Part shown: one piece after another, positions 5,664 to 5,739 of the stretch
Layout: each line of letters starts with the position of its first letter
Position numbering within the stretch: position 1 is the first letter of the stretch
DNA from: Rhodospirillales bacterium
Lineage (GTDB): Bacteria; Pseudomonadota; Alphaproteobacteria; Rhodospirillales; 2-02-FULL-58-16
Reading direction: 5' to 3'
Length of the DNA: 5,739 nt
NCBI GenBank assembly: GCA_021775195.1
Contig: JAJFIG010000228.1
Coordinates: forward strand, 1-5,739
The notes under the pieces: model-generated
What the model saw: only the letters and a program-made list of their open reading frames with translations
The model's database searches: none
What the model was told of the DNA's origin: nothing
Translations under genes and position numbers: made by a program

Positions 5664-5739
5664 TTGAACCCTGGCCAGTCCCCCTACGCCAACTCGGCTA
5701 CGCCGGAGGCGAGGGCTTCGGGCGACACGCCTTCGTCTA
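5664..5739 (+). CDS. Possible start of an unidentified gene (3' end missing)
   Basis: TTG at 5664 opens a frame that stays free of stops to the window edge (25 codons, beginning MNPGQSPYANSATPEARASG). An AGGGGAG purine run (5653-5659) lies 4 bases upstream, a reasonable ribosome site. The translated part is small-residue, proline- and serine-rich, resembling a disordered N-terminus, and I recognise no family. There is no ATG in this frame. The stretch is too short to judge, so it may be non-coding; it would be divergent to hsp20. Confidence 0.25.
   Translation, partial: MNPGQSPYANSATPEARASGDTPSS

Noticed and set aside
5646..5720. tRNA-like sequence on the - strand (GGTTCAACT and a CACCA end)
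   Set aside because: T-stem pairs poorly, the acceptor 3' strand is out of register with the CCA and no matching cloverleaf could be built.

Overview
The window looks like a piece of a GC-rich alphaproteobacterial chromosome, plausibly Rhodospirillales-like. The evidence is the gene order lptA-lptB-rpoN-hpf-ptsN, a long-form HPF, the alphaproteobacterial style of the RpoN N-terminus, and a DUF1150 protein (a mostly alphaproteobacterial family) paired with an IbpA-type small heat-shock protein. No genus can be named from the sequence alone.

Left and centre (1-4654, all + strand) form the conserved envelope/sigma-54 cluster. lptA, cut at its 5' end by the window edge, and lptB encode the periplasmic bridge protein and the ATPase of the lipopolysaccharide exporter. 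After a 184-base gap comes rpoN (sigma-54), then, 206 bases later, hpf (long ribosome hibernation factor). ptsN (nitrogen-PTS enzyme IIA) follows 27 bases after hpf and has a strong Shine-Dalgarno sequence, so hpf and ptsN are probably co-transcribed. The order matches the Escherichia coli lptA-lptB-rpoN-hpf-ptsN locus, but rapZ and npr, which follow ptsN there, are absent. ptsN instead meets a convergent gene 17 bases downstream.

Right part (4672-5449, - strand) is a two-gene heat-shock unit. An IbpA-like Hsp20 is followed by a small DUF1150 protein, with a GC-rich hairpin between them. Upstream of hsp20 (5450-5580) lies the most interesting non-coding sequence of the window. A plausible heat-shock (RpoH-type) promoter precedes a leader of about 98 nt. 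The leader folds into two GC-rich hairpins plus a terminal hairpin carrying the ROSE-type UCGCU/AGGA pairing that would hide the hsp20 Shine-Dalgarno. This reads as a ROSE-like RNA thermometer.

The last 160 bases hold a perfect TATAAT on the + strand overlapping the hsp20 promoter, and possibly the start of an unidentified + strand gene running off the edge. Most of the window is ordinary conserved core genome. I see no mobile element, CRISPR array, tRNA or rRNA, and no clearly new multi-gene system.
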